From positions 62,001 through 126,000 of the forward strand of contig NZ_JAHLDU010000007.1 of NCBI RefSeq assembly GCF_018861905.1: DNA of 64,000 nucleotides. The letters are read 5' to 3'. Position 1 is the stretch's first letter. Every line of letters begins with the position of its first letter. The translations under genes and the position numbers were made by a program. The stretch is from Clostridium sp. DSM 17811 (lineage in GTDB: Bacteria > Bacillota > Clostridia > Clostridiales > Clostridiaceae). Shown piece after piece: positions 46,026 through 55,989 of the stretch. Below the pieces are notes generated by a model. The model was not told the DNA's origin and made no database searches. It was given only the letters and a program-made list of their open reading frames with translations.

Positions 46026-48215
46026 ATGAGTGAAAAAATATTAAATAACGGTGGATTTACATTGCCAGGAGAAGCTGGTTTTGAAGATTTAACTTTAAAA
46101 TTGGCAGAAAAATGGGGAGCCGATGTAATTAGAGATAGTGATGGAACTCAATTATCAGATAAAATAATAACTTCGGGTTATGATATTTATTCCACCATTT
46201 GTTTAGTTCGCGGTTCCAATGAGTGGGCTAAATTAAATATGGATAAACTTCAACAATGTTATCTAAGGAGTTATCCACTAATTGCTAAGGGTGATACGGT
46301 TAAGATAGATATTTTAAAAGGTTTTTTTAAAAAACAATTTTTGATAAATATTAAAGATAACCCAAAAGAGTTTTGGCAAGTCTTTGATAGAACTACTGGA
46401 TTGGAAATAGAAATTTCTAATTGGGAGTTAGACATAAACACGGGAACAGTTATGGTGAAAAACACAAAAAAATGGCACAAATACACGGTTAATTTTCTTG
46501 TGTATAGAATTTGGGAAGAAATATCCGCATACAACCATATAACAAATAATTGGGGGAATAGGGAGCATGAATTACCTATAGAGCCTATGTACAAAGAGAC
46601 TCAAGAGCATATTCTTAAATATTTAGATCAATGGCTTATAGATCACCAGCATACAAAAGTAGTACGATTCACATCTATGTTTTATAATTTTTGGTGGCTA
46701 TGGGGCAGTGATCCTAATTTGAAGTTTATCGTAAATGATTGGGGCGCCTATGATTTCACAGTAAATCCTTTATCTATGAAACTCTTTGAAAAAGAAAAAG
46801 GTTATAAAATGACTTCAGAGGATTTTGTAAATAAAGGTTTATACAATAACTCATATTTACCACCTTCTGAAAAATATAGAGATTGGATGGATTTTATAAA
46901 TAAATTTGTAATTGAGTTTGGTAAAAAGTGTATTGATTTAGTTCATAAACATGGAAAAAAAGCCTATGTATTTTATAATGACCATTGGATAGGAATGGAA
47001 CCTACCTTAGATAGTTTTAAAGAGTTTGGCTTTGATGGGATAATTGATGGCGTGTTTAGTGGATTTGAAACAAGAAAAGTTTCAGGAACTAAAGGTGTTG
47101 CAATAAGAGAATTAAGACTTCATCCCTATTTCTTTCCAACAGGAGTAAATGGAGTTGGAACTTTTATAGAAGGAGGAGACCCATCGCTGGAATGTAAAAC
47201 TTATTGGTTAGATATAAGGAGAGCTCTGCTTCGTGATTGCGTAGATAGAATTGGTTTTGGTGGATACCTGCATTTAGTTGAGGATCATCCTGCATTTGTT
47301 GATTATGTTCAAGAATTAGCAGAAGAGTTTAGGACAATTAGGGAATTGCATAAAGAGGGCAAACCTTATTCTTCTAAATTTAAGGTAGCTATTTTATCTG
47401 CTTGGGGAAATATGCGGGCGTGGGGTTGTCGTGGTCACTTTAATCATGGAAATTATTATAATGAAATTATGGAATCTATCTCAGGATTGCCTGTAGAAGT
47501 AGAGTTTATTAGCTTTAAAGATATTATTGATAAAGGTATTTCTGGTGATATTAAAGTAATAATTAATGCTGGACAACTTGATGATGCTTGGAGTGGGGGT
47601 TGGCACTGGAGTAATGAGAAAGTTATTGAAATCCTTACGGAGTGGGTTTCAAAGGGAGGTGGCCTTATTGGAGTTGGAGAACCTTCTGCGGTAAAATATA
47701 GTGGTCAATACTTTCAGATGTGCCATGTATTTGGGGTGGAGAGAGAAGTCGGTTTAACGGTATGTTTTGATAAATATGCATATAAAAAGGCTGAAGAAAC
47801 CCACTTTATCCTTAAGGATATTCAAGGCGAATTGGATTTTGGAAAAGAAATTGATAATATATATGTAATAGACAAAAATATACAGGTTATTGCAGATAAA
47901 AATCAATCAATTCAAATAGCTACAAATACTTTTGGAAAAGGTAGGAGTGTATATTTCTCAGGGCATAAGTATAACCCTGAAAATATAAGAATATTATTAA
48001 GAGCAATATACTGGGCAGCTGATGAAGAGGGAGAATTTGGTTTGTGGACTTGTAGCAACGTAAATACAGAATGTGCTTACTACCCTAAAAGCAATAAATT
48101 GGCAGTTATTAATATTACTAGTCAAGCTGAAGAAACCACAGTATATGATTGTAAGAAAAATGAAATTCCGGTTTCTTTAAAACCGTATGGAATAAAAATA
48201 ATAGATCTAGGATAA
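46026..48215 (+). CDS. GH112 phosphorylase, probably D-galactosyl-beta-1,4-L-rhamnose phosphorylase
   Basis: A 729-residue cytoplasmic enzyme, the usual size for GH112. It has the family's barrel motifs (HTKVVRFTSMFYNFWW, FIVNDWGAYDFTVNP, FYNDHWIGMEPTLDSF, GVNGVGTFIEGGDPS, DRIGFGGYLHLVEDHP), the glutamine-amidotransferase-like middle domain (AGQLDDAWSGGWHW) and a C-terminal beta domain. Characterised GH112 enzymes phosphorolyse galacto-/lacto-N-biose or Gal-beta-1,4-Rha. The RG-I locus favours the latter, since beta-1,4-linked Gal on rhamnose is the RG-I side-chain root. Products would be Gal-1-phosphate and rhamnose. Specificity is inferred from context. Confidence 0.87.
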   Translation: MSEKILNNGGFTLPGEAGFEDLTLKLAEKWGADVIRDSDGTQLSDKIITSGYDIYSTICLVRGSNEWAKLNMDKLQQCYLRSYPLIAKGDTVKIDILKGFFKKQFLINIKDNPKEFWQVFDRTTGLEIEISNWELDINTGTVMVKNTKKWHKYTVNFLVYRIWEEISAYNHITNNWGNREHELPIEPMYKETQEHILKYLDQWLIDHQHTKVVRFTSMFYNFWWLWGSDPNLKFIVNDWGAYDFTVNPLSMKLFEKEKGYKMTSEDFVNKGLYNNSYLPPSEKYRDWMDFINKFVIEFGKKCIDLVHKHGKKAYVFYNDHWIGMEPTLDSFKEFGFDGIIDGVFSGFETRKVSGTKGVAIRELRLHPYFFPTGVNGVGTFIEGGDPSLECKTYWLDIRRALLRDCVDRIGFGGYLHLVEDHPAFVDYVQELAEEFRTIRELHKEGKPYSSKFKVAILSAWGNMRAWGCRGHFNHGNYYNEIMESISGLPVEVEFISFKDIIDKGISGDIKVIINAGQLDDAWSGGWHWSNEKVIEILTEWVSKGGGLIGVGEPSAVKYSGQYFQMCHVFGVEREVGLTVCFDKYAYKKAEETHFILKDIQGELDFGKEIDNIYVIDKNIQVIADKNQSIQIATNTFGKGRSVYFSGHKYNPENIRILLRAIYWAADEEGEFGLWTCSNVNTECAYYPKSNKLAVINITSQAEETTVYDCKKNEIPVSLKPYGIKIIDLG

Positions 48216-48219
48216 CAAC

Positions 48220-48243
48220 TAGGCGTCTTTAAACAGACGCCTA
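48220..48243 (+). other. Hairpin immediately before the second acetylesterase gene
   Basis: TAGGCGTCT / AGACGCCTA with a TTAAAC loop. It ends 1 base before an in-frame ATG at 48245 that lacks an SD, supporting the GTG at 48269 as the true start. No T tract. Confidence 0.6.
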
Positions 48244-48268
48244 AATGTTTAAAAGAGGAGTGAAAACC

Positions 48269-49888
48269 GTGTTTTTTAAAAAGTTTATATTCGGCGCAAC
48301 TGCAGAAGTTGAAGGCTTTATAAATATATTGAAGGATACCTTATATGCTGAGGAAACTGGTTATGGGTTTGTTACTGAAAAGCTAAAAGAAAAAAATGAA
48401 TTGCTTCAAATTCCTGAAATCGGAAGTGCTTTTGACATTGATCCAGAGTTAACTAGGCAAAAGATTACTAATATTATTATGGAGCAAAAGGGAACACTAA
48501 ATAGCTTAGTTAGCGGCTTTTGTTCTAGCGATAAGCCGGATGTACCACTATGCTTTAAAGTGAAAGTTCCTCATAGTGGAAATTATAATATAAAATTAGT
48601 TATGGGAAATAATAATTCAGATATGATTATATCCGTCTTTTCTCAAAGAAGAAGATGTGTTCTTAAAAATGTAATGGTTAAAGCTGGAGAACTTCTAGAA
48701 CATAATTTTACGGCTAATGTTTGTGACATAATACCAAGAGGAAAAACTGAAATATATAGGGATGATAGTATTGATATCACTATAATTGGCCAAAATGCAT
48801 GCATGAATTTAGTAACTCTTGAGGAAGCTCTTGAGATACCAACAATCTATGTTGCAGGAGATTCCACTTTAACGGATCAAGGGACAATTTATCCCTATAA
48901 TCCTTTGACTAGTTATTGTGGGTGGGCCCAAATTTTACCCCTTTTTTTGAGTCAAGGTATTGCTGTATCAAATCATTCTCATTCAGGGCTTACTACAGAA
49001 AGTTTTAGGCGGGAAGGCCACTTAAGTATTGTAGAGAATAATATAAAACCAAAGGATTTATTTATTATGCAATTTGGCCATAATGATCAAAAGGACAAAA
49101 CCTTGGATGCTTTTGGTGGATATGCTAATAATTTAAGGAGATATATAGATGAGGTAAGAGAAAAAGGTGCTTATCCTGTTATTGTAACTCCAGTTAGTAG
49201 AACTATTTGGAATGGTTTAGATGGTGCATTTAATGATATGTTTAAAGATTATGCTAATGCCTGCATTTTAGTTGCAAAGGAAAAAGGAGTGCCATTAATA
49301 GACTTACATGAAAGAAGCGTTGCGTTTATTTTAAAGCATGGCCAAAAAAACTCTTCTAAATACTTTGTTCCTAAGGATTATACACATAACAATGATTTTG
49401 GAGCTTTTGAAATGGCTAGATTAGTAGTTGAAGAGATTAAAAAAGTTAATATAGAATCTTTAGTTAAATATTTAATTGATATACCAGAAGATAAAATACA
49501 AATAGAACAATTGAAAAGTTGGGTAGAGCCTAGTGATGAAGAGATTAAAGCTGATATTAAGCAGTGGACAAAGGCAAATAGTTGGGCAGAGGAAATTGAT
49601 GTTAACAACTATATTGATATATTTAGAGCTAATAAAAATGTTTCTAAGGTTGAATTTTTAGATAGGATACTTAAAGATTTAAAATATCCACCTACCAATG
49701 TTTATAATGATATATTTGAAGATGTATTTGGAGATGAGTGGTACGCAGGAATAGTTCAAGCTGCTTATAATTATGGCCTAATTTCTAATGAAAACAAAAA
49801 CTTAGGTCCTAAAGAACAAATTTCTATTGAAGAAGTTAAGGTTATAGCCAAAAGAGCATATAAACTAAAAATTAGAAGTTGTGTATAA
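48269..49888 (+). CDS. Cytoplasmic CE12-type rhamnogalacturonan acetylesterase with an SLH-like tail
   Basis: A 539-residue protein. GTG at 48269 is chosen with AGAGGAG 8 bases upstream. There is no signal peptide. An N-terminal beta-rich domain (about 60-185) precedes the SGNH esterase: VAGDS at 195-199, FGHND at 269-273, and Asp370-x2-His373. The C-terminal part (about 470-535) ends in VFGDEWYAGIVQAAYNYGLI...ISIEEVKVIAKRAYKL, which follows the S-layer-homology pattern (WY..xV..A...GLI...), odd for an unexported protein. In context it should deacetylate imported RG oligosaccharides. The SLH likeness is a visual match only. Confidence 0.85.
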   Translation: MFFKKFIFGATAEVEGFINILKDTLYAEETGYGFVTEKLKEKNELLQIPEIGSAFDIDPELTRQKITNIIMEQKGTLNSLVSGFCSSDKPDVPLCFKVKVPHSGNYNIKLVMGNNNSDMIISVFSQRRRCVLKNVMVKAGELLEHNFTANVCDIIPRGKTEIYRDDSIDITIIGQNACMNLVTLEEALEIPTIYVAGDSTLTDQGTIYPYNPLTSYCGWAQILPLFLSQGIAVSNHSHSGLTTESFRREGHLSIVENNIKPKDLFIMQFGHNDQKDKTLDAFGGYANNLRRYIDEVREKGAYPVIVTPVSRTIWNGLDGAFNDMFKDYANACILVAKEKGVPLIDLHERSVAFILKHGQKNSSKYFVPKDYTHNNDFGAFEMARLVVEEIKKVNIESLVKYLIDIPEDKIQIEQLKSWVEPSDEEIKADIKQWTKANSWAEEIDVNNYIDIFRANKNVSKVEFLDRILKDLKYPPTNVYNDIFEDVFGDEWYAGIVQAAYNYGLISNENKNLGPKEQISIEEVKVIAKRAYKLKIRSCV

Positions 49889-49943
49889 TAAAATATAGAG
49901 ATAAGCTAACTCTTATTGGTATTTATTAGATAACATAAAATAT

Positions 49944-49992
49944 AAAAAGAAAAGGATATATCTCATTTAATTTGATATATCCTTTTCTTTTT
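49944..49992 (+). terminator. Terminator of the RG-I uptake operon
   Basis: About 19-bp stem AAAAAGAAAAGGATATATC / GATATATCCTTTTCTTTTT, followed by more T. The remainder of the 349-base gap is AT-rich with the promoter listed next. Confidence 0.85.
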
Positions 49993-50159
49993 TGTTTTTT
50001 ATATACTTCAAGCTAAGAAACAAAACTTATTTATATTATTTTACGAAAGCGATAGAAGTTAGATTTAGTAATAATATGAATAATGAAGACCTTATCATAA
50101 TAAATTGCATAAAACACCATGAAACAGCAAGAAAATTTAAATAAATGAATAAATAACTA

Positions 50160-50188
50160 TTGCATCTTGCAATATTTTTTAGTATTAT
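50160..50188 (+). promoter_or_regulatory. Promoter of the amino acid importer operon
   Basis: TTGCAT and TATTAT separated by 17 bp. Directly upstream, ATGAATAAATAACTAT resembles half of an ARG box (ArgR), and ATGAATAATGAAG occurs about 70 bases before it; this is only a suggestion of ArgR control. Confidence 0.5.
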
Positions 50189-50237
50189 AAATGTTGTGGA
50201 TTATATTTATGTAAAGCAAAAATAAAGGGGGAAAAAA

Positions 50238-51023
50238 ATGAAGAAAATGATATTAAAAGTATTGATTATAGCGACAGTTACAATGGGGCTCGCTGGGTGC
50301 GGTAATGCTATTACATCTCAAACTAAGGATTCGAATAAAAAGTTTACTAAAACATATGTTATTTCAACTGATGCAACATATGCTCCTTTCGAGTATGAAA
50401 AGGATGGTAAATACATCGGGATAGATATTGATTTATTAGCTTCCATTGCAAAATTAGAAGGGTTTAAATATGAATTAAAGGCTATGGATTTTAAAGGGAT
50501 AATTCCAGCTCTCCAAGCAAATCAGGTTGATGGTGCAATCGCAGGCATGGGAATTACTGATGTGCGAAAAAAAGTTTTAGATATGTCAGAGGGCTACTTT
50601 GAATCGGGACTTTCAGCAGTTGGGAAAAAGGGTAATGATAAACTAAAATCAGAAGCGGATTTCAAAGGTAAGATTTTTGCTGTTAAAAAAGGAACACTTG
50701 GAGCAACATATGCTGAAGATAATAAAGATAAATTAGGAGCAACAGTTAAGTATTTTAATGATACAGCTTCTATGATGCAGGAAGTTAAGAATGGTAATGC
50801 AGATGTTACTTTTGAAGATTACCCTGTAATCGCATATATGATTTCAGTTGATCCAAATTCAGGTTTAAAAATTATTGGTAATAAGCTAACAACACAAAAT
50901 TATGGCTTCGCAGTTAAAAAAGGAAGCAATACAGAATTAGTAACTGCTTTTAATGATGGATTAAAAAAATTAAAAGCTAGTGGCGAATATGACAAAATAG
51001 TACAAAAATACATTAAAAAATAA
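50238..51023 (+). CDS. Polar amino acid (glutamine-type) ABC transporter binding lipoprotein
   Basis: A 261-residue lipoprotein with lipobox GLAGC (Cys21), then a family 3 binding-protein fold: STDATYAPFEYEKDGKYIGIDIDLL, MDFKGIIPALQANQVDGAIAG (the GlnH-type signature, here with MDFKGIIPALQ), ITDVRKKVLDMSEGYFESGL and TFEDYPVIAYMI. Similarity to GlnH motifs suggests glutamine, but Arg or other polar amino acids are possible. First gene of a three-gene importer. Confidence 0.9.
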   Translation: MKKMILKVLIIATVTMGLAGCGNAITSQTKDSNKKFTKTYVISTDATYAPFEYEKDGKYIGIDIDLLASIAKLEGFKYELKAMDFKGIIPALQANQVDGAIAGMGITDVRKKVLDMSEGYFESGLSAVGKKGNDKLKSEADFKGKIFAVKKGTLGATYAEDNKDKLGATVKYFNDTASMMQEVKNGNADVTFEDYPVIAYMISVDPNSGLKIIGNKLTTQNYGFAVKKGSNTELVTAFNDGLKKLKASGEYDKIVQKYIKK

Positions 51024-51116
51024 AATGAATTTGTAAACTTCAAAGGGACTACAAATCTCTTTTTGAAGTATTATAACAATGTATGCTGTTTCAATACCAT
51101 AAAGGAGGTAAAACAA

Positions 51117-51767
51117 ATGGACATATTAACATTATTTAAACAAAGTCTACCTGCACTTTTATCGGGATTTTATGTGACATTGCAAATAACAATAATATCA
51201 TTAGTAATAGCAACTATTCTTGGCTTAAGTTTTGGAATGCTCGCAATAAGCAGAAACAAAATACTAAAATTCGTGGCTACTGCCTATGTTGATATATTCA
51301 GAGGAACGCCACTTATTGTACAGGCCTTCTTTATTTATTTTGGTCTTCCAGCTGGTCTTGATATAAAGATACCAGCCTTTGTTGCAGGAGTACTTTGTAT
51401 CAGTTTAAATGCTGGTGCCTATATGGTAGAAATTTTTAGAGCGGGAATTATGGCTGTAGATAAAGGGCAAATGGAGGCAGCTAGAAGTTTAGGATTACCT
51501 TATGGGAAAACTATGAAACTAGTTATATTGCCACAGGCTATAAGGAATATGATCCCAGCAATTATTAATCAGTTTATTATTTCTTTAAAGGATACTTCTC
51601 TTTTATCTGTAATTGGAATTAGAGAACTTACCCAGAGCGGTGAAATAATTATCGCAGCTAATTTTCGCTCTCTTGAAACGTGGAGTTTCGTTGCAATATT
51701 TTACTTTGTTGTAATTATGGCACTAACCTATGCAGCTAGGTCTGTGGAAAGGAGACTTAAAATATGA
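51117..51767 (+). CDS. Polar amino acid ABC transporter permease
   Basis: A 216-residue permease of the His/Glu/Gln/Arg group; ATG at 51117 behind AAAGGAGGT rather than an upstream in-frame ATG. About five TMs, [21 protein letters not shown] (typical), [31 protein letters not shown] (EAA loop) and [19 protein letters not shown]. It overlaps the ATPase gene by 4 bases (ATGA). Confidence 0.93.
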   Translation: MDILTLFKQSLPALLSGFYVTLQITIISLVIATILGLSFGMLAISRNKILKFVATAYVDIFRGTPLIVQAFFIYFGLPAGLDIKIPAFVAGVLCISLNAGAYMVEIFRAGIMAVDKGQMEAARSLGLPYGKTMKLVILPQAIRNMIPAIINQFIISLKDTSLLSVIGIRELTQSGEIIIAANFRSLETWSFVAIFYFVVIMALTYAARSVERRLKI

Positions 51768-52486
51768 TTCAAGTTAAAGGATTAAAAAAAGTATTTAAAG
51801 ATTTAGAGGTTTTAAAAGGTATAGATTTTAATATAAGAAAAGGCGAAGTTGTTTGCTTAATAGGACCTTCAGGGTCTGGTAAAAGTACGGTGCTTAGATG
51901 TCTTAATAGACTTGAAGAAATAGATGGAGGAACCGTTTTAGTTGATGGCGAAGATGTTGCTCATAATAAATTGGATGTAAATATTCTTAGACAAAAATTA
52001 GGAATGGTATTTCAATCTTTCAATTTATTTCCTAACCTTACAGTGATTCAAAATATTACTTTAGCACCAATTAATTTAAAAAAATTATCTAAGGGCGAAG
52101 CAATAAAAAGGGCTCTTGAGCTCCTAGAAAAAGTAGGTTTAAGTGAAAAAGCTGATGTTTATCCAGATAAACTATCAGGGGGACAAAAGCAAAGAGTAGC
52201 TATAGCTCGCGCACTAGCTATGGGGCCGGAAATAATGTTATTTGATGAGCCTACATCTGCTCTGGATCCTGAGATGGTTGGAGAAGTGCTTCAGGTTATG
52301 AAGGAACTAGCAATTGAAGGCATGACTATGATTGTAGTAACTCATGAAATGGGATTTGCAAGAGAGGTAGCTAATAGAGTATTGTTCATGTCTGATGGAT
52401 ATTTAGTTGAAGAAGGAAAGCCAGAAGATATTTTCGACAATCCTAAAAATTTAAGAACTAAAGAGTTTTTAAGTAAGGTACTATAA
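51764..52486 (+). CDS. Polar amino acid ABC transporter ATP-binding protein (GlnQ-like)
   Basis: A 240-residue ATPase: Walker [10 protein letters not shown] (about 33-41), [16 protein letters not shown] (GlnQ/HisP Q-loop), [17 protein letters not shown] signature, [19 protein letters not shown] Walker B/D-loop, and [18 protein letters not shown] switch, all typical of the polar amino acid subclass. Last gene of the operon, with a terminator 50 bases after. Confidence 0.94.
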   Translation: MIQVKGLKKVFKDLEVLKGIDFNIRKGEVVCLIGPSGSGKSTVLRCLNRLEEIDGGTVLVDGEDVAHNKLDVNILRQKLGMVFQSFNLFPNLTVIQNITLAPINLKKLSKGEAIKRALELLEKVGLSEKADVYPDKLSGGQKQRVAIARALAMGPEIMLFDEPTSALDPEMVGEVLQVMKELAIEGMTMIVVTHEMGFAREVANRVLFMSDGYLVEEGKPEDIFDNPKNLRTKEFLSKVL

Positions 52487-52535
52487 TATTAAAAGTTAGC
52501 ATATGAGGTCGTTTGTAGAAGCAGGTTTAGTAAGG

Positions 52536-52577
52536 AGCTACTGAAGTATATTTTTATATATTTCAGTAGCTGTTTTG
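52536..52577 (+). terminator. Terminator of the amino acid importer operon
   Basis: AGCTACTGAA / TTCAGTAGCT stem extended by TATAT pairs, followed by GTTTTGTTGTT. Confidence 0.75.
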
Positions 52578-52654
52578 TTGTTAAGGTTAGGTCTCTTAGA
52601 AAATATTTCCTGCTTCGTTGGTATATTTTTATAGGGTCAGAACATTTTACTAAT

Positions 52655-52684
52655 AAAAAAGTGGGTAACCCAAAGGGCTACCCA
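52655..52684 (-). terminator. Terminator of the minus-strand binding protein-chemoreceptor pair
   Basis: In minus orientation TGGGTAGCCC / GGGTTACCCA followed by C and six T. Confidence 0.8.
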
Positions 52685-52699
52685 TTCATGTCTAGTAGT

Positions 52700-54229
52700 T
52701 TATTTACTATTCTTAATGAAATCATTTGTTTGTTTTTGAACTTCAGCTAATACTTTATATAATCCTGCTTTTTTTAGCTCTTTCTTATAAGTATCAATTC
52801 CTGTAGTTGGATCAACCTTCCCAAGATCTAAGGGAACTCCGAACTGAGTAATTACTTTACCTACTGCAGCCACTTCATTCTTAACCTTAGAATCATCAAA
52901 GTTAAATGTTTCAAGAGGATTGTGAACTATATCACTGCTTGACCATTTATCACTAAATGATTTTACCGCTTTAGGCTGATAAATATCCATCCTGTTAATA
53001 TTTGTATGCCATCCCCAAGGACATACATTGCCTGCTGGGAAATTAGAAGTAGCATCCAAAACTGTATACATGCTGTCGCCTACTGGTTCCCAGTGTGTTC
53101 CTTTAATTCCATAGGAAGTTAAATCATATATTTCTCGGTCATATCTTAATAAATCTATTGCCATCATGGCTCTTTCAGGATTCTTTGACTTAGCATTTAT
53201 AGCCATACCATTGTTAGTGTAAGTATTAATTAATTTCTTTGAGCCTTGAAATACGTCCACAACTTCAGCTTTCCAAGCAGGATGAATTCTATTTACTTCT
53301 TGAACACTCTTAGCAACTGTATTAAGATTCCATACCATTGAGGCTGCTGTTCCTGCTTTAAATGCTTCGTCTCTTGTTCCGTTATTTGATCCATTTGTTT
53401 TTGACCAATAACTATTATTAGCATATTCCCTCATCTTTACAACATAGTCTTTGTACTCTGGGGTATCAACAAAAGCAAATACCTTTCCTGATTTATCTTT
53501 TATATTATAACCTATTGTGGGAAGCGGAGTTCCAGATACATATGAAATTTCCTTTCCATCCATCAAATATGGACTTTGAAGATCTTGTCCTCCTGCCGCA
53601 TTAGCTAAAGGAACAATGGCTTTTTCATTTTTTGCTATTGCATCATAGTATTTTTTTAGCCCATCAATTGATTTGATTTCAGGTATTTTGTATTTTTCTC
53701 TTAAATCTCCTCTTATAGCAAATAGTGAATAATTATATTCATTTTGATCATTTGGTACCATATATACTTTTCCATTAACCTTGGCCTGGTCCCAAGCTGT
53801 CTTAGGTTCATTTTTCCATGTCTGTGGGGCATATTTTTGTATAAAGTCATTGCTTAGTTCGTAAAAACCTTTGTTTGTTGCTATCTGATTATAAAAACAC
53901 CAGCCTGTGGCGGTAAATGCTAAATCAAAGTTATCGCCGGATGAAAATAAAAGTGGATACTTAGTATCCTTATCAGCCCATGATATAAACTGTACGTTTA
54001 GTGTTGCATTAATCTTTTTACTCATAATCTTGTTAACCTCTGCATAAACTTTATCAAAATCCTTAGGTTTATCACCTAGAATGTACATTTTTAATTCTAC
54101 CTTGTCTAGCTTACTTACATCATTTGTATTTGCCACTTGTGTATTACTCTTACTGCAACCAGTAAATATTAATGTAAAAGACATTAATAGAGCTAATACT
54201 AAAATAGGTTTCTTTGAAGATTTTCTCAT
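52700..54229 (-). CDS. Sugar-type extracellular solute-binding lipoprotein (DUF3502 type), unlinked to permeases
   Basis: A 509-residue lipoprotein (lipobox IFTGC, Cys25) with a family 1-like binding fold (VELKMYILGDKPKDFDKVYAEVNKIM, LNVQFISWADKDTKYPLLFSSGDNFDLAFT) and a C-terminal region matching the DUF3502 style. It resembles LplA-class binding proteins for oligosaccharides. No permease or ATPase adjoins it. Instead it lies 14 bases after a chemoreceptor gene in the same operon, so it may present a sugar to that receptor (inference). SD AAGGTGGG. Confidence 0.85.
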   Translation of the reverse strand: MRKSSKKPILVLALLMSFTLIFTGCSKSNTQVANTNDVSKLDKVELKMYILGDKPKDFDKVYAEVNKIMSKKINATLNVQFISWADKDTKYPLLFSSGDNFDLAFTATGWCFYNQIATNKGFYELSNDFIQKYAPQTWKNEPKTAWDQAKVNGKVYMVPNDQNEYNYSLFAIRGDLREKYKIPEIKSIDGLKKYYDAIAKNEKAIVPLANAAGGQDLQSPYLMDGKEISYVSGTPLPTIGYNIKDKSGKVFAFVDTPEYKDYVVKMREYANNSYWSKTNGSNNGTRDEAFKAGTAASMVWNLNTVAKSVQEVNRIHPAWKAEVVDVFQGSKKLINTYTNNGMAINAKSKNPERAMMAIDLLRYDREIYDLTSYGIKGTHWEPVGDSMYTVLDATSNFPAGNVCPWGWHTNINRMDIYQPKAVKSFSDKWSSSDIVHNPLETFNFDDSKVKNEVAAVGKVITQFGVPLDLGKVDPTTGIDTYKKELKKAGLYKVLAEVQKQTNDFIKNSK

Positions 54230-54243
54230 ATGTTACCCACCTT

Positions 54244-55989
54244 TTATAGTTTGAATTTTGAAACTATTTCATTAAGCTCTTGGGTCATTTCTGACTGTGT
54301 AATAGATGCTTTAGCTATATGTTCCATAGCCGCTGTTGATTGCTGCATACTATTTTGCATGTCATTATATCTATCTGAAGAAGACTTAGTCATTTGAGAC
54401 ATGTTTTTTATTTCGTTATTAACTTCGTTCATTGTTAATGAAATTTCCCCTGTCATTGATGACAATTCTTCAGCAAAAGTATTAATAAAATCAGCATCCT
54501 TAGAATAATCTTTAGCCATAGTTGTAAATTTATTGAATTGAGAATTTACGTCGTTATCTATAAAGCTTAATAACTTTCTACTCTGATGTGAGAGATTTTT
54601 GAATGCTAGTTGAACTTTTTCAATTGTCTCTTTAACATTTTTAACTTCATTATTAGATAATACGGCAAGTTTTCGTACTTCATCTGCAACTACTGCAAAT
54701 CCTAGCCCATGTTCACCGGCTCTTGCAGCTTCTATAGCTGCATTTAGTGCAAGAAGGTTAGTCTGCTCTGCTATACCTGCGATGGTGTCAGCCATGGTCT
54801 TTATGCTATCTACAACATTACCTTCTTCAATTGCCTTAACAATACTCTCTTCTGTTTTTAGATGTACTCTTTTAACCTCTTGTATAGCATTAGAACTACT
54901 TTCTTGTATTATAGTTGCTCTGTTCTTAATTTCACTAGCATTATTGCTTGCGTTTAAAGCTTTGCTTGATAAAATACTTATCCTTGAGTCTGCTTTTTGG
55001 ATTGAAGTAGATATTTCCTCGCAAGTGACACTGGTATTATTAATACCTTCATTTATGTATGTGGTTTCATTACTGATACTATCAATCTGGGAGGTTATCT
55101 CCTCTACAGTAGCTGCGAGTTCTTCGCTGGAAGAACTAATCTCTTCTATGTTTGTGATTAGCAATTTAATTAAGTTTCTAGTATTATTTTGAGAAACATT
55201 AAGAGCTGTAATTGTTTGTCCAAATTCATCTTGTCTTTTCACATCTATTGATGATGAAAAATCATAATTAGCAATTTTTTTAGAATAATTGTTTATAATA
55301 GTCAGCATACCAACTGAATCCCTTTTAATTAAATAACCGATAATTAAGGATACAATAAAGCATATTATCGCAATTAAACTAAATTGAATAATAATACTAT
55401 TAAGCTGTTTTTGATTTGAAATCTTAGTGTTATTAGCATACATATCCATTATATCTGCAACTTTTTTTAAATTTTCTCTACAGGACGAGAAATTTGTATC
55501 AAAGCTCTTGGGATCGTATACTGTTTTATCTACATAATCAATAGAGTATAGCCATGCTTCAAATTCCTTATCAAAGTTATCTAATAATTGAAATGCAGTT
55601 TTGTTTTCAGCTTTATCCTTCAATCCATTAAAAACACTTTTATCTAAATTCATGATATCTCTAGCTTGTTTTTCATTAACTTTTATTTGTTGAACATTTT
55701 TAACAAAATCACTCATGTTCGTTTTCAAGGCTTCTGCATCATCCTTGTTTATGGTATTTAGTCTCATTTTATTTATGGACACTAAGGATTGGAACATACC
55801 TCTATCGGCACTTAAAATCATAGAATTAGTTTTATAAACTTTATTATAATAGCTGTCTGTTAAATTTTTAGATGTATTTTGGATATATGTAATACCTAGG
55901 ATTGAAATAATTATGAGTGATACTAGGGGCATTAACAACATTCCGTTAAGTTTTATACCTATTTTTAGGTTCTTTAATTTGTTTTTCAT
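54244..55989 (-). CDS. Methyl-accepting chemotaxis protein
   Basis: A 581-residue transducer; ATG at 55989 has GAGGTG 8 bases upstream. TM1 is about 12-33, TM2 about 197-219. The extracellular domain of about 165 residues is helical (four-helix-bundle type), followed by a HAMP-like linker and the signalling region with hairpin tip [20 protein letters not shown] (about 407-426) and [13 protein letters not shown]. The small 4HB ligand domain usually senses small molecules or a loaded binding protein. The next gene, in the same transcript, encodes a sugar-type binding lipoprotein, which fits indirect sensing. Confidence 0.92.
   Translation of the reverse strand: MKNKLKNLKIGIKLNGMLLMPLVSLIIISILGITYIQNTSKNLTDSYYNKVYKTNSMILSADRGMFQSLVSINKMRLNTINKDDAEALKTNMSDFVKNVQQIKVNEKQARDIMNLDKSVFNGLKDKAENKTAFQLLDNFDKEFEAWLYSIDYVDKTVYDPKSFDTNFSSCRENLKKVADIMDMYANNTKISNQKQLNSIIIQFSLIAIICFIVSLIIGYLIKRDSVGMLTIINNYSKKIANYDFSSSIDVKRQDEFGQTITALNVSQNNTRNLIKLLITNIEEISSSSEELAATVEEITSQIDSISNETTYINEGINNTSVTCEEISTSIQKADSRISILSSKALNASNNASEIKNRATIIQESSSNAIQEVKRVHLKTEESIVKAIEEGNVVDSIKTMADTIAGIAEQTNLLALNAAIEAARAGEHGLGFAVVADEVRKLAVLSNNEVKNVKETIEKVQLAFKNLSHQSRKLLSFIDNDVNSQFNKFTTMAKDYSKDADFINTFAEELSSMTGEISLTMNEVNNEIKNMSQMTKSSSDRYNDMQNSMQQSTAAMEHIAKASITQSEMTQELNEIVSKFKL

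Noticed and set aside
54782-55192. 136-codon plus-strand frame of Leu/Ser/Ile-rich sequence
   Set aside because: Antisense to the chemoreceptor's heptad-rich signalling region, which typically generates such frames.
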